A stretch of DNA of 64,000 nucleotides from Mesorhizobium sp. 131-2-1 (GCF_016756535.1 NZ_AP023247.1:1674501-1738500), one strand, 5' to 3'. Positions 49,951 to 59,097 are shown, counted from the stretch's first letter. The notes: generated by a model not told the origin, from the letters alone. A program made the numbers and translations.

Positions 49951-52167
49951 TCAGGTGCGGGGCACCGTCTCCATCGGAAAAATCATCACCGCACCCTTCG
50001 GCCCGCTCCTGTCGGCCAGTTTCATCACCGAGCGCGTTGAAGGCGCCATGCCGATATCGGTCAGCATGTCGGAGAAGCCGGAGCCGCCGACCGCGCGGGT
50101 GACCGAGGGCACGCCGTCCTGCGCCAGGAAGCTCAGGTCCTCTTTCTCGCTCTGCGGCGGCGCCTCGGTCAGCACGGCGATCATCCGCTCCATGCCGAAG
50201 CTGGAGTCGGTGAAGGCGAGCAGTCCTTCCCGCAAGCCGGCATCCGGCGAGCCGTTGGCGGGCGCCAGCCGTTCGGCGACGATATGGGTGATGGAGAAGT
50301 CGCTGCCGACATAGAGCACGTTGATGTCGACATACTTATCGGAATCATTCCTGGCCCTGATGTGCACCTCGTCGCCCGGCGAGACGCGCGGCACGGTCGA
50401 GGCCTGCAGCGGCTCCAGCGCGTCGCCACCCTTGCGCCTGATCTCGAACTCGACGCTCACTTCTTCCAGCCGGTAGTCGGACGCGGCCGCCAGCCTGGAG
50501 AGGCCGGTGGCGCGGAAGATGGTGGTCAGGTTCCTCGCCGCCGCCTCGGCCAGCTTTGCCGGGTCATCCGGATGGATGATGATCAGCGGCGGCCGGCCGC
50601 CGTCCTTCAGTGTCACGTCGCCGGACGCCGGGAGGAACCAGAGCGCCGGCTTGTCGGTCGCGTCAGCGGCCGCGCCGGCAATCGCATTCTCGCGTAGAAC
50701 CGCCAGCCGCAGGTCGGCACTCTTGCCAGGCTCGACCAGCTCAATATGAAACCCTGATTTTTTCCCGGTCGCCAGCTCGTCGAGGACCGAGTTGACCAGC
50801 GCCGTCTCCTTGTCGAGACCCTCGGTCGCTGCCGGCCGCGCCACCACGAGCCTGTAGTCGATGGCGAGTTCCGCGACGCGCGCATATGCACTGGCCGGGA
50901 TGTCGGCCAGTTTCAGCGCCGGCTTGCCGTCGAGTTCCACCGGCTGCACCCAGCTCTCCAGGTTCCTGGCCGACTGCACCTCGACATAGCCGAGCGCGTC
51001 GGAAAGCTGCGACAGGGCGGAAGGCAGGATGGCGAGCTTGCTGCCGGGGGTGAGGCGCTGCAGCAGCCCGGCGCCGATCGTCGCCGCGCCATCCTTGACG
51101 ACCAGCGGCCATTGCATCACCGCGTCGGTCCTGTCGGTGCCGAAGACGCGCGCGTCGAGCTCGCCCTCGAAGAGCGGCGTCGGCCGCGTGCGGCTGTCGG
51201 CCGAATATTGCTGCAGCACCGCCTGGCCGAGCTGGCGGTAGGTGACGTTGGGGTTCTCCGCCAGCTTGGACAGGATGGTGAAGGTGAACAGGCCGAAGCG
51301 CGGCGCGTCGGCGGTGCCCTTGGGCAGCGGCATCTCCGGCGTCGTCTCGATCGTCTGCGCGGCATAGAAGGCGACCAGCTTGCCCCTGCTGGTCGGCTCC
51401 GCGCCGGTCGGCGTCAGGTTGAAGGCCGGCTTGCGCTGGCCGTTCTCGTCGAGGCCGCGCGAGGCGCTCGCCGTGATGTCGTCATAGAGCTTCAACGCCG
51501 CCGCCCGCTCGGCCGCGCTGCCGCCGACCAGATCGGCGAACTCGACCTTGCGCTCCATCTCGTCGTCGACCTCGGCGGCGCGCGTCGCGGTGCCGGAATG
51601 ACAGCAGTCGAACAGCACCCAGACGAAGGCGCCCTTGTCGCGGATGGCGTCGAGTGCTGAGCCGACTTCATCGTCGACCAGCGCGTTGGGCACGCCGGCA
51701 TCGCGCTTGACCCATTTCTCGATGTCGACGGGGAGGAAGATCTCGTCGAGGCCGTCGGTCTCGTTGCCCTTCTTCGCTTCCGGCTGCTGCGCGCCGTGGC
51801 CGGACAGGTGCAGATAGACGAAGTCGTCGCGCTTAACCCTCGCGGCGAGGTCGGCCAGCGCCGCCTTGATCGCGGCGTGCGTTGGCAGGCCGGCGGCGCC
51901 TTCGACGTCCTTGGCGAGCAGGGTGATGTTTTCCGGCGCGAACTTCACCGGGGACGGCGTGTTCTTCAGCAGGTAGTCACGCACCAGGCCGGCATCGTTC
52001 TTCGGCCCGATCAGCCAGTTCTTCTTCGGCAGGTTCGGATAGTCGGTGCAAGCAACCAGCAGCGCATGATAGGTGCGCTGGGCGGCGAGCGCGCGAAACG
52101 GCACCGCGCCGGCAAGGCTGAGCGCGGAGGCGCCAGCAAGCAGCGTCCGGCGCGTCAATCTGATCAT
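49951..52167 (-). CDS. Tat-exported caspase-like (C14/metacaspase-type) protein with DUF4384-like C-terminus
   Basis: A 738-residue protein. The N-terminus MIRLTRRTLLAGASALSLAG is a twin-arginine signal. The caspase domain (about 32-300) carries His124 (HLSGHGAQ) and Cys189 (FDCCHSGT). Asp187 matches the Asp that gives metacaspases Arg/Lys preference. The middle (about 300-600) is unassigned. The end (about 600-720, SPGDEVHIRARNDSDKYVDI) resembles DUF4384, often fused to bacterial caspases. Export by Tat puts a folded protease in the periplasm, unlike cytoplasmic defence caspases. It heads a three-gene operon. Confidence 0.87.
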   Translation of the reverse strand: MIRLTRRTLLAGASALSLAGAVPFRALAAQRTYHALLVACTDYPNLPKKNWLIGPKNDAGLVRDYLLKNTPSPVKFAPENITLLAKDVEGAAGLPTHAAIKAALADLAARVKRDDFVYLHLSGHGAQQPEAKKGNETDGLDEIFLPVDIEKWVKRDAGVPNALVDDEVGSALDAIRDKGAFVWVLFDCCHSGTATRAAEVDDEMERKVEFADLVGGSAAERAAALKLYDDITASASRGLDENGQRKPAFNLTPTGAEPTSRGKLVAFYAAQTIETTPEMPLPKGTADAPRFGLFTFTILSKLAENPNVTYRQLGQAVLQQYSADSRTRPTPLFEGELDARVFGTDRTDAVMQWPLVVKDGAATIGAGLLQRLTPGSKLAILPSALSQLSDALGYVEVQSARNLESWVQPVELDGKPALKLADIPASAYARVAELAIDYRLVVARPAATEGLDKETALVNSVLDELATGKKSGFHIELVEPGKSADLRLAVLRENAIAGAAADATDKPALWFLPASGDVTLKDGGRPPLIIIHPDDPAKLAEAAARNLTTIFRATGLSRLAAASDYRLEEVSVEFEIRRKGGDALEPLQASTVPRVSPGDEVHIRARNDSDKYVDINVLYVGSDFSITHIVAERLAPANGSPDAGLREGLLAFTDSSFGMERMIAVLTEAPPQSEKEDLSFLAQDGVPSVTRAVGGSGFSDMLTDIGMAPSTRSVMKLADRSGPKGAVMIFPMETVPRT

Positions 52168-52372
52168 GGATGCCCCCCAAGCACGATCATATTCCCAAGC
52201 GCGGCAACCCTTGTCGATGATTTTGTCAGTATTTTGAAGGTTGACTGCCAGCGCTGTCCATGGCGACGGAAACAGTGGCAAAAGGCACGGTTCGTCGCTA
52301 TCTCAATGGAATTGAAGCCGTTTGCCTGCGCAAATGGCGTTACCGCGAAGCAAACAGACCGGAAGCAGGATC

Positions 52373-52777
52373 ATGGCGGCAAGGGATGTGCTGACGAAGA
52401 ACCAGCTGTGCGTGCTCGAAAAGCTCGAGGCCGCCAGCGGACCGCTCAGCGCCTATATGCTGCTCGACCAGTTGCGCGAACGCGGGTTCCGGGCGCCGCT
52501 GCAGGTCTACCGTGCGCTCGACACGCTGGTGAAGACCGGCTTCGTGCATCGGCTGGAAAGCATCAACTCCTTCGTCGCCTGCGCCGAGCCGCACGACCAC
52601 GGCCATTCGATGACCGCCTTCGCCATCTGCGACACATGTGGCCAGGTGACGGAGATGTCCGATCATGATGTCGACCACCGGCTCCACGAATGGGTGCGCT
52701 CGACGGGCTTCGCCGCCAAGAAGGCGGTGATCGAGTTCCGCGGTGTATGCGCCAAGTGTCGGGCCGAGGCGGCCTAG
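52373..52777 (+). CDS. zur: Fur-family metalloregulator, Zur-like
   Basis: A 134-residue Fur-family protein. The winged helix (about 8-70) includes GPLSAYMLLDQLRERGFRAP and QVYRALDTLVKTGFVHRLES, a pattern closer to Zur than Fur. Structural zinc cysteines are in CDTCGQ and CAKC. Sensory-site His residues are in EPHDHGHSM. It probably represses zinc uptake genes when zinc is present; no target is in the window. The start at 52373 follows AGGATC. No Zur box was identified in the 205-bp upstream gap. Confidence 0.82.
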   Translation: MAARDVLTKNQLCVLEKLEAASGPLSAYMLLDQLRERGFRAPLQVYRALDTLVKTGFVHRLESINSFVACAEPHDHGHSMTAFAICDTCGQVTEMSDHDVDHRLHEWVRSTGFAAKKAVIEFRGVCAKCRAEAA

Positions 52778-52782
52778 GGTCT

Positions 52783-52940
52783 ATCGATATTCAGGTGAGG
52801 CCGGCCTGCAAATCGCGGGCTCCTGCGCTTCCGGTGCTCACGTACTTCAAGTACGCTCCGCTCCGGTTCTCGGAACCCGCCTAGTTTGGTCGCTTCGCGC
52901 CCGTCTTCGACTCCGGCTCGGCCTGACCTGAATCTCAACA
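52783..52940. repeat. Long form of the ATTCAGGT/ACCTGAAT repeat with 117-bp insert
   Basis: ATTCAGGT (52789-52796) and ACCTGAAT (52926-52933) match the ends of the short element at 8753-8793. The extra interior lies between two GGCCTG direct repeats (52803-52808 and 52920-52925), as expected for an insertion or a slippage deletion. The interior contains its own dyad around ACGTACTTCAAGTACG. It sits between convergent zur and lysE-type genes. Confidence 0.7.
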
Positions 52941-52958
52941 GACCCGGAGCGAATCGCT

Positions 52959-53588
52959 TCAGCGCGCGGTCGACCAGGCGAACCAGAAAGCGACCAGGGC
53001 CAGCAGCGCTGAGAGCAGCCGTCTGGCAAACCGTTCCCTTTGGGGATCGTTGAGGAACGGCTCCAGCGTTCCCGCCAAGGCGACGATGACGCCGTGGACA
53101 GCCGTCGCGATCGCGACATAGACCGCGGTGAGCAGGACGGCCTGGGAGAGGACCGGCCGCTCGGCCTCGACGAAGGTCGGCAGCACGGCAACGTAGAAGA
53201 TCGCCGCCTTGGGGTTCAGGAGGTTGGTGACCAGTCCGCGCAGGAAATGCTTGCCGTCCGTGCCGCCGGCGCTCGATACAACATCCGTCCCCGCGGTCCA
53301 GCCCTCCCAGGCGAGGTAGAGAAGGAACAATACCCCGGCCCAGCGAAGTCCCTCGTAGAACAGGTGCGATGCCTGGATCAGTTCAGCGACGCCGAAGGCC
53401 GCGATGGCGCCGACGATGGCCAGTCCCGACGCGATGCCCGCCACCGTGGCAAAGCCGGCGCGGCGTCCTTCGCTGGCGGAGATCAGCGCCAGATAGGTCA
53501 TGTTCGGACCCGGCGTCAGTTCGATCAGCAGGCAGGCAAGCGAGAAGGAGAGGACGGTGGCTGTCGAGGGCGGCAGCAACACGCTCAC
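52959..53588 (-). CDS. LysE/RhtB family amino-acid exporter
   Basis: A 209-residue membrane protein with about six helices. The LysE-family N-terminal signature LLIELTPGPNMTYLALISAS and the later GLVTNLLNPKAAIFYVAVLP are present. It exports amino acids or similar metabolites; the substrate is unknown. The start is taken as the GTG at 53588, one base after the polA stop, giving the normal family length; the longer frame overlaps polA. The gene is probably co-transcribed with polA. Confidence 0.87.
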   Translation of the reverse strand: MSVLLPPSTATVLSFSLACLLIELTPGPNMTYLALISASEGRRAGFATVAGIASGLAIVGAIAAFGVAELIQASHLFYEGLRWAGVLFLLYLAWEGWTAGTDVVSSAGGTDGKHFLRGLVTNLLNPKAAIFYVAVLPTFVEAERPVLSQAVLLTAVYVAIATAVHGVIVALAGTLEPFLNDPQRERFARRLLSALLALVAFWFAWSTAR

Positions 53589-53589
53589 A

Positions 53590-56538
53590 TCAATGCGCCT
53601 CGTCCCAATTGTTGGCGGCCCGCGCATCGACATGCAGCGGCACCGACATCGACACCGCCGGCATCGGCGCGTTCTCCATCACACGGCGCACGACGGGGAG
53701 CGTCGCCTCGACCTCGGCCTCCACCGTCTCGAAGATCAACTCGTCATGCACCTGGAGCAACATGCGGGCCGACAGGCCCGCCTTCTCCAGCGCCTCCTCC
53801 ATGTGGACCATGGCGCGGCGGATGATGTCGGCGGCGGTGCCCTGCAGCCTGGCGTTAATCGAGGCGCGCTCGTTGAAGGCGCGGATCGACGGGTTGGATG
53901 ACCGTATCTCCGGATAGTGGATGCGGCGGCCGAAGATGGTTTCGACGAAGCCGTGTTCGCGCGCGTAGGCCTTGGTCGCCTCGATGTAGTCGCGGATGCC
54001 GGGGAAGCGTTCGAAGTACTTCTTGATGTATGCGCCGGCCTCGTCGCGCGGGATCGACAGCTGGTTGGCGAGACCGAAGGCCGAAATGCCGTAAATGATG
54101 CCGAAATTGATCGCCTTGGCGCGGCGGCGCACTTCCGAAGGCATGCCTTCGACCGGCACGTTGAACATCTCGGACGCGGTGATGGCGTGGATGTCGGCGC
54201 CGTCGGCGAAGGCCTGCTTGAGCTGCGGGATCTCGGCAACGTGGGCAAGCACGCGCAATTCGATCTGGCTGTAGTCGGCCGAGACCAGCTTGTGGCCCTT
54301 CTCGGCGATGAAGGCCGTCCTGATCTTGCGGCCTTCGGCGGTGCGCACCGGGATGTTCTGCAGATTGGGATCTGAGGACGACAGCCGGCCGGTCGTCGTC
54401 GCCGCAAGCGCGTAGGAGGTGTGCACGCGCCTGGTGCCGGGATTGATGAAGCCGGGCAGCGCATCGGTGTAGGTCGACTTCAGCTTGGTCAGCTGACGCC
54501 AGTCGACGATCTTGCGCGGCAGCTCGTGGCCTTCGGCGGCAAGGTCTTCGAGCAGCTGCGCCGAGGTCGACCATTGCCCGGTCTTGGTCTTCGAGCCGCC
54601 CGGCAGGCCCATCTTGCCGAACAATATGTCGCCGAGCTGCTTGGGCGAGCCGATGTTGATGCGCTCGCCGACGATCCCGTAGATCTCCTCCTCGACGCGG
54701 GCGGCACCTTGCGCCAGCTCGCCCGACAGCCTGGACAGGATCTGCCGGTCAACGGAGATGCCGCGCTGCTCCATGCGGGCCAGCACCGGCACCAGCGGCC
54801 GCTCCAGGCGTTCATAGACGGAAACAAGCCCCTTGGCGGCAAGCCTTGGCTTCAGCACCTGCCAGAGCCTCAGCGCAATGTCGGCCTGTTCGGCGGCGTA
54901 GGCGGTCGCGCGCTCGATATCGACCTGGTCGAAGCCGATGGCGCTCTTTCCCGATCCGGCAAGCTCCTTCTTCGAGGCTGGCGCATGGCCCAGCCATTTC
55001 TCCGAAAGCCCGGCCAGGTCGTGGCCGCCTGACGTGCCGGCGTCGAGCACGTAGGAGATCAGCATGGTGTCGTCGAACGGCCCTATTTCGATGCCGTGGC
55101 GGCTCATCACGACGACGTCGTATTTCAGGTCCTGGACGATCTTGAGGACCGACCGGTCCTCGAGCAGCGGCTTGAGCAGCGCCAGCGCTTCGCGGATGGG
55201 GATCTGGTTGTCGAGCAAGCCGCCGCCGAGCAGGTCGCCGTTGCCGCTCTTGTGAACCAGCGGCACATAGGCGGCGCGGCCAGGCGCGATTGCCATGGAC
55301 AGGCCGACCAGCTCGGCCTGCATCGGGTCGGGCGAGGTGGTCTCTGTGTCGAAGGCAAGGACGCCGGCATTCCTTGCCTCGGCGATCCAGTCCTTCAAGG
55401 TCGCCGCATCGCGAATGGCGACATAGGCCGATGTGTCGATCTTGCCGGCTGACGCCTGCTCAAGGCGAAGCGCCGAGAGCAGGGACGGGGTGTCGCCCTG
55501 CGGCGGGGCGTTTTCGCCCCTGACGGCCGGTTTTGCGGCGCCGTTGCCGTTGGGCGCGGCCGGCGGCGCGCCGGCGCCGACATCGGGGCCGTGCGCGGTG
55601 TCGGCGCGCTCGACGGTAACGGTGGAAGCCTGGACGTCGCCAATCTCGGTTGCGGTCGCTTCGCCGACGCGGCGGGTCAGCGTGGTGAATTCCATCGTCT
55701 TCAGGAAGCCGATCAGTTTCGGGCCGTCCGGCGCATGCAGCACCAGTTCGTCCAGGCTCTCCTTCATCGGAATGTCGTTCTTCAGCGTCACCAGCTGACG
55801 CGAGATGCGCGCCTTGTCGGCATTGGCGATGATGGTTTCGCGCCGCTTCTCCTGCTTGATCTCGGAGGCGCGCTCAAGCAGCCCGTCGAGGTCGCCGAAC
55901 TGTTCCAGCAACTGCGCCGCGGTCTTCGGCCCGATACCGGGAACACCCGGCACGTTGTCGACGGAGTCGCCGGTCAGCGCCTGCAGGTCGATCATCTTCT
56001 CCGGCGGCACGCCCCATTTCTCGATCACCTCGGGAACGCCGATCTGGCGGTCCTTCATCGGGTCGTACATGCCGACGGTGGGGCCGACCAGCTGCATCAA
56101 ATCCTTGTCGGAAGAGATGATGGTTGCGTCGGCGCCGGCCTCGCGGGCCAGCCGGCAATAGGTGGCGATGATGTCGTCGGCCTCGAACCCTTCCATTTCG
56201 ATGCAGGGCAGGTTGAAGGCTACGGTTGCCTGGCGGATCAGGCCGAATTGCGGGATCAGGTCCTCGGGCGGCGCCGAGCGGTTTGCCTTGTATTCCGGAT
56301 AGAGCTCGCTGCGGAAGGTTTTGGACGAATAGTCGAAGATGACGGCGAAATGCGTCGGCACGACGCCGACATCGGTGTTGCGGGCGTCCTGCATCAGCTT
56401 CCACACCATGTTGCAGAAGCCGAGCACGGCATTGGTCGGCAAGCCGTCGGATTTGCGGTTGAGCGGCGGCAGCGCGTGATAGGCGCGGAAAATGTAGCCG
56501 GAACCGTCGACAAGAAAGAGATGATCGCCTTTTTTCAT
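53590..56538 (-). CDS. polA: DNA polymerase I
   Basis: A 982-residue three-domain polymerase. The 5'-3' exonuclease (about 1-300) starts GDHLFLVDGSGYIFRAYHAL. The 3'-5' exonuclease (about 390-600) has FDTETTS and LKYDVVVM. The polymerase domain has motif A VSADYSQIELRVLAH, motif B RRRAKAINFGIIYG and motif C LLQVHDELIFE. The residue matching E. coli Asp501 is Gln (YAAEQADIAL against YAAEDADVTL), so one proofreading metal ligand may be missing. The start at 56538 drops 14 residues of the longest frame. Confidence 0.95.
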   Translation of the reverse strand: MKKGDHLFLVDGSGYIFRAYHALPPLNRKSDGLPTNAVLGFCNMVWKLMQDARNTDVGVVPTHFAVIFDYSSKTFRSELYPEYKANRSAPPEDLIPQFGLIRQATVAFNLPCIEMEGFEADDIIATYCRLAREAGADATIISSDKDLMQLVGPTVGMYDPMKDRQIGVPEVIEKWGVPPEKMIDLQALTGDSVDNVPGVPGIGPKTAAQLLEQFGDLDGLLERASEIKQEKRRETIIANADKARISRQLVTLKNDIPMKESLDELVLHAPDGPKLIGFLKTMEFTTLTRRVGEATATEIGDVQASTVTVERADTAHGPDVGAGAPPAAPNGNGAAKPAVRGENAPPQGDTPSLLSALRLEQASAGKIDTSAYVAIRDAATLKDWIAEARNAGVLAFDTETTSPDPMQAELVGLSMAIAPGRAAYVPLVHKSGNGDLLGGGLLDNQIPIREALALLKPLLEDRSVLKIVQDLKYDVVVMSRHGIEIGPFDDTMLISYVLDAGTSGGHDLAGLSEKWLGHAPASKKELAGSGKSAIGFDQVDIERATAYAAEQADIALRLWQVLKPRLAAKGLVSVYERLERPLVPVLARMEQRGISVDRQILSRLSGELAQGAARVEEEIYGIVGERINIGSPKQLGDILFGKMGLPGGSKTKTGQWSTSAQLLEDLAAEGHELPRKIVDWRQLTKLKSTYTDALPGFINPGTRRVHTSYALAATTTGRLSSSDPNLQNIPVRTAEGRKIRTAFIAEKGHKLVSADYSQIELRVLAHVAEIPQLKQAFADGADIHAITASEMFNVPVEGMPSEVRRRAKAINFGIIYGISAFGLANQLSIPRDEAGAYIKKYFERFPGIRDYIEATKAYAREHGFVETIFGRRIHYPEIRSSNPSIRAFNERASINARLQGTAADIIRRAMVHMEEALEKAGLSARMLLQVHDELIFETVEAEVEATLPVVRRVMENAPMPAVSMSVPLHVDARAANNWDEAH

Positions 56539-56714
56539 GCCGGCAGGGATAGCGCGGCAAGACGGCGCGGTCCATGCCAAAGGCGGCTGAGCCCACTGGT
56601 TCCGGCAACACCCTGACAGACCGGCACCGGCAGGTCTGCGCGCTCACGCGCATGTTACAAAAGTGTAATACTGGTGCCCTTGAATCGCCACGTTCACAGA
56701 CCCAAATAAGGGCC

Positions 56715-56858
56715 ATCGGCAGTTTTCGCCGAAGTCCGGAGCAAGGCCCGTCCCCCGCCTATCCCGGACAACTGCGGCAGCCTATCCCCCCTCTCCGGGC
56801 TGCCGCAACGTTTCGAGTAAGGCCGCCGTGGTTCCCCCTCCACCACGGCGGCTTTTTT
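56715..56858 (+). ncRNA. Putative small RNA with two C-rich hairpin loops
   Basis: A perfect Rho-independent terminator (56822-56858) ends a region with no upstream coding gene on this strand. Just before it is a second hairpin, GCGGCAGCC (56774-56782) with GGCTGCCGC (56798-56806). Both loops are C-rich (TATCCCCCCTCTCCG and TTCCCCCTCCA) and could pair with ribosome-binding sites. A weak promoter-like pair, TTGAAT at 56680-56685 and CAAATA at 56703-56708 with 17-base spacing, would give a transcript of about 145 nt. The 446-bp gap 56539-56984 holds nothing else clear. Confidence 0.5.
56822..56858 (+). terminator. Rho-independent terminator of the putative small RNA
   Basis: GCCGCCGTGG (56822-56831) pairs perfectly with CCACGGCGGC (56843-56852) around an 11-base loop and is followed by six T (56853-56858). 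It lies 126 bp before the peptidase start, so it does not end a coding gene on the plus strand. Confidence 0.9.
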
Positions 56859-56984
56859 CGTCTTCAGGTCCGACATTATCGGTCTGAATGTTTTTCGGCG
56901 CCCAAACAGCCTTGGTCCAACGATCCCGGCTTTTCGTTTTCGGCTCGTCCCTTTAGGGTCGGCGCAAAAATCGAAAGGCCAGAA

Positions 56985-58370
56985 ATGTCCAGAATCTCCC
57001 CCGTCCTCGACCGTCTCGACAAAAATCTCGACCAGAGCCTCGAGCGGCTGTTCGGCCTGCTCGGGATCAAGTCGATCTCCACCGACCCGGCCTATGCCGA
57101 CGACTGCCGCACGGCGGCCGAATGGCTGGTGGCCGAGTTGAAGCTGATCGGCTTCGACGCCAGCGTGCGCGACACTCCCGGCCATCCGATGGTGGTGGCG
57201 CATCATGAAGGACCGGCCGGCGCCCCGCATGTGCTGTTTTACGGCCACTACGACGTGCAGCCGGTCGATCCGATTGAGTTGTGGGAAAACGATCCGTTCG
57301 CGCCGGGGATCAAGGAGATCGAGCCCGGCCGCAAGGTGATCACAGGACGAGGCTCCGCCGACGACAAGGGGCAGTTGATGACCTTCGTCGAAGCCTGCCG
57401 CGCCTGGAAGCAGGTGTATGGCAATTTGCCGTGCCGCGTCACCATCCTGTTCGAAGGCGAAGAAGAGTCCGGCTCGCCGTCGCTGAAGCCGTTCCTCGAC
57501 GCCAACAAGGCCGAGCTCAAGACTGATTTCGCGCTGGTCTGCGACACCAGCATGTGGGACCGCGAGACGCCGTCGATCTGCGTCTCGCTGCGCGGCATGG
57601 TCGGCGAGGAAGTTGTCGTCAAGGCCGCCAACCGCGACCTGCATTCGGGGCTTTATGGCGGCCCCGCGGCCAACCCAATCCGCATACTGGCCAGGATCCT
57701 GGCCGATATCCACGACCAGGACGGCCGCGTCACCATTCCGGGCTTCTATGACGGCGTCGAGGAAACGCCCTCGCAGGTGCTGACATCGTGGGAGACGCTT
57801 GGCGAGACCGCCGAGAGCTTCCTCGGGCCCGTCGGCCTTTCGATCCCGGCCGGCGAAAAGGGCCGTTCGGTGCTCGAACTGACCTGGGCGCGGCCGACAG
57901 CGGAGTTCAACGGCATTATCGGCGGCTATACCGGCAAGGGCTTCAAGACGGTGATCGCGGCGGAGGCCTCGGCCAAGGTGTCGTTCCGCCTCGTCCACAA
58001 GCAGGACCCCAAGAAGATCCGCGCCGCGTTCGAGGCATTCGTGCGGGAGCGCATTCCGGCTGACTGTTCGGTCGAATTCCACCCGCATGGCGGCTCGCCG
58101 GCGATCCAGCTTTCCTACGACTCGCCGTTCCTGGCCAAGGCCAAGGAGGCACTGTCCGAGGAATGGGCGAAACAGGCGGTGATCACTGGCGGCGGCGGCT
58201 CGATCCCGGTGGTCGGCGATTTCCAGACCTATCTCGGCCTTGAGTCGCTGCTGGTCGGTTTCGGCCTCGACGACGACCGCATCCACTCGCCCAACGAGAA
58301 ATACGAGCTCACTTCCTTCCACAGGGGGCAGCGTTCCTGGGCCCGCATTCTCGACGCACTGACGCGTTGA
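56985..58370 (+). CDS. M20-family metallopeptidase (dipeptidase)
   Basis: A 461-residue di-zinc peptidase. Metal and catalytic residues are in LFYGHYDVQPVDP (His and Asp), GRGSADDKGQL (bridging Asp), FEGEEESGSPSL (catalytic Glu and ligand), DTSMWDRETP and the late HSPNEKY His. The length and the PVDPIELWENDPFAP stretch fit the carnosinase-like dipeptidase group. AAAGG seven bases before the ATG supports the start. It likely degrades peptides in the cytoplasm; no signal peptide is present. Confidence 0.9.
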   Translation: MSRISPVLDRLDKNLDQSLERLFGLLGIKSISTDPAYADDCRTAAEWLVAELKLIGFDASVRDTPGHPMVVAHHEGPAGAPHVLFYGHYDVQPVDPIELWENDPFAPGIKEIEPGRKVITGRGSADDKGQLMTFVEACRAWKQVYGNLPCRVTILFEGEEESGSPSLKPFLDANKAELKTDFALVCDTSMWDRETPSICVSLRGMVGEEVVVKAANRDLHSGLYGGPAANPIRILARILADIHDQDGRVTIPGFYDGVEETPSQVLTSWETLGETAESFLGPVGLSIPAGEKGRSVLELTWARPTAEFNGIIGGYTGKGFKTVIAAEASAKVSFRLVHKQDPKKIRAAFEAFVRERIPADCSVEFHPHGGSPAIQLSYDSPFLAKAKEALSEEWAKQAVITGGGGSIPVVGDFQTYLGLESLLVGFGLDDDRIHSPNEKYELTSFHRGQRSWARILDALTR

Positions 58371-58458
58371 GGCGGCGGAAAGACAAGTTTCTGTTGATTT
58401 TTCGTCGGATCGCGGTGAGGACGAAACGAATGGCGCACGCCGCGATCCGGAGACAATG

Positions 58459-59079
58459 ATGAGCGACATCCGCTTCCACAAGAACGACTTGCCCGACCTG
58501 TCCCACTACAACGTTGGGGCAGTGGCCATCGACACCGAGACGTTGGGCTTGAACCCGCATCGGGATCGGCTCTGTGTCGTGCAGATCTCGCCCGGCGACG
58601 GCAGCGCCGACGTCATCCAGATCGCGCCTGGCCAGAAGAAGGCGCCGAACCTGGTCAGCCTACTGCGCAACCGCAGCGTCACCAAGCTGTTCCATTACGG
58701 CCGCTTCGACATCGCGGTGCTCTACAACGCCTTCGGCGCAACGGCGGAGCCGGTGTTCTGCACCAAGATCGCCTCGCGCCTGACCCGCACCTATACCGAC
58801 CGGCATGGGCTGAAGGACATTTGCGGCGAGCTTCTCGGAGTCACCCTGTCGAAGGTGCAGCAATCGTCAGACTGGGCGGCGGAGACTTTGTCGCCCGAAC
58901 AGCTCGAATATGCCGCCTCCGATGTGCTCTATCTGCACCGGCTGCGCGAGGTGCTGGCCGCGCGGCTGGCGCGCGAAGGCCGCACGAAGGAGGCGGACGC
59001 CTGCTTCCGCTTCCTGCCGACGCGTGCCAAACTCGACCTGATGGGCTGGGGCGAGGAGGATATCTTCGCCCATAGCTGA
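58459..59079 (+). CDS. nrnC: RNase D-like 3'-5' exonuclease, NrnC type
   Basis: A 206-residue DEDDy exonuclease. The active-site acids lie in AIDTETLGL, HYGRFDIAVL and EYAASDVLYL (Tyr and Asp). It lacks the HRDC domain of full-length RNase D and has the size of alphaproteobacterial NrnC, which degrades very short RNAs (nanoRNA) in species without Orn. The second of two ATG codons is chosen for its spacing from GGAG. Confidence 0.87.
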   Translation: MSDIRFHKNDLPDLSHYNVGAVAIDTETLGLNPHRDRLCVVQISPGDGSADVIQIAPGQKKAPNLVSLLRNRSVTKLFHYGRFDIAVLYNAFGATAEPVFCTKIASRLTRTYTDRHGLKDICGELLGVTLSKVQQSSDWAAETLSPEQLEYAASDVLYLHRLREVLAARLAREGRTKEADACFRFLPTRAKLDLMGWGEEDIFAHS

Positions 59080-59097
59080 CGGCCTCGGGAGGACGAC

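Noticed and set aside
56694..58481. 595-codon minus-strand frame over the M20 peptidase and the small-RNA region
   Set aside because: It is antisense to a protein with the complete M20 metal site; no motif is seen in the reverse frame.
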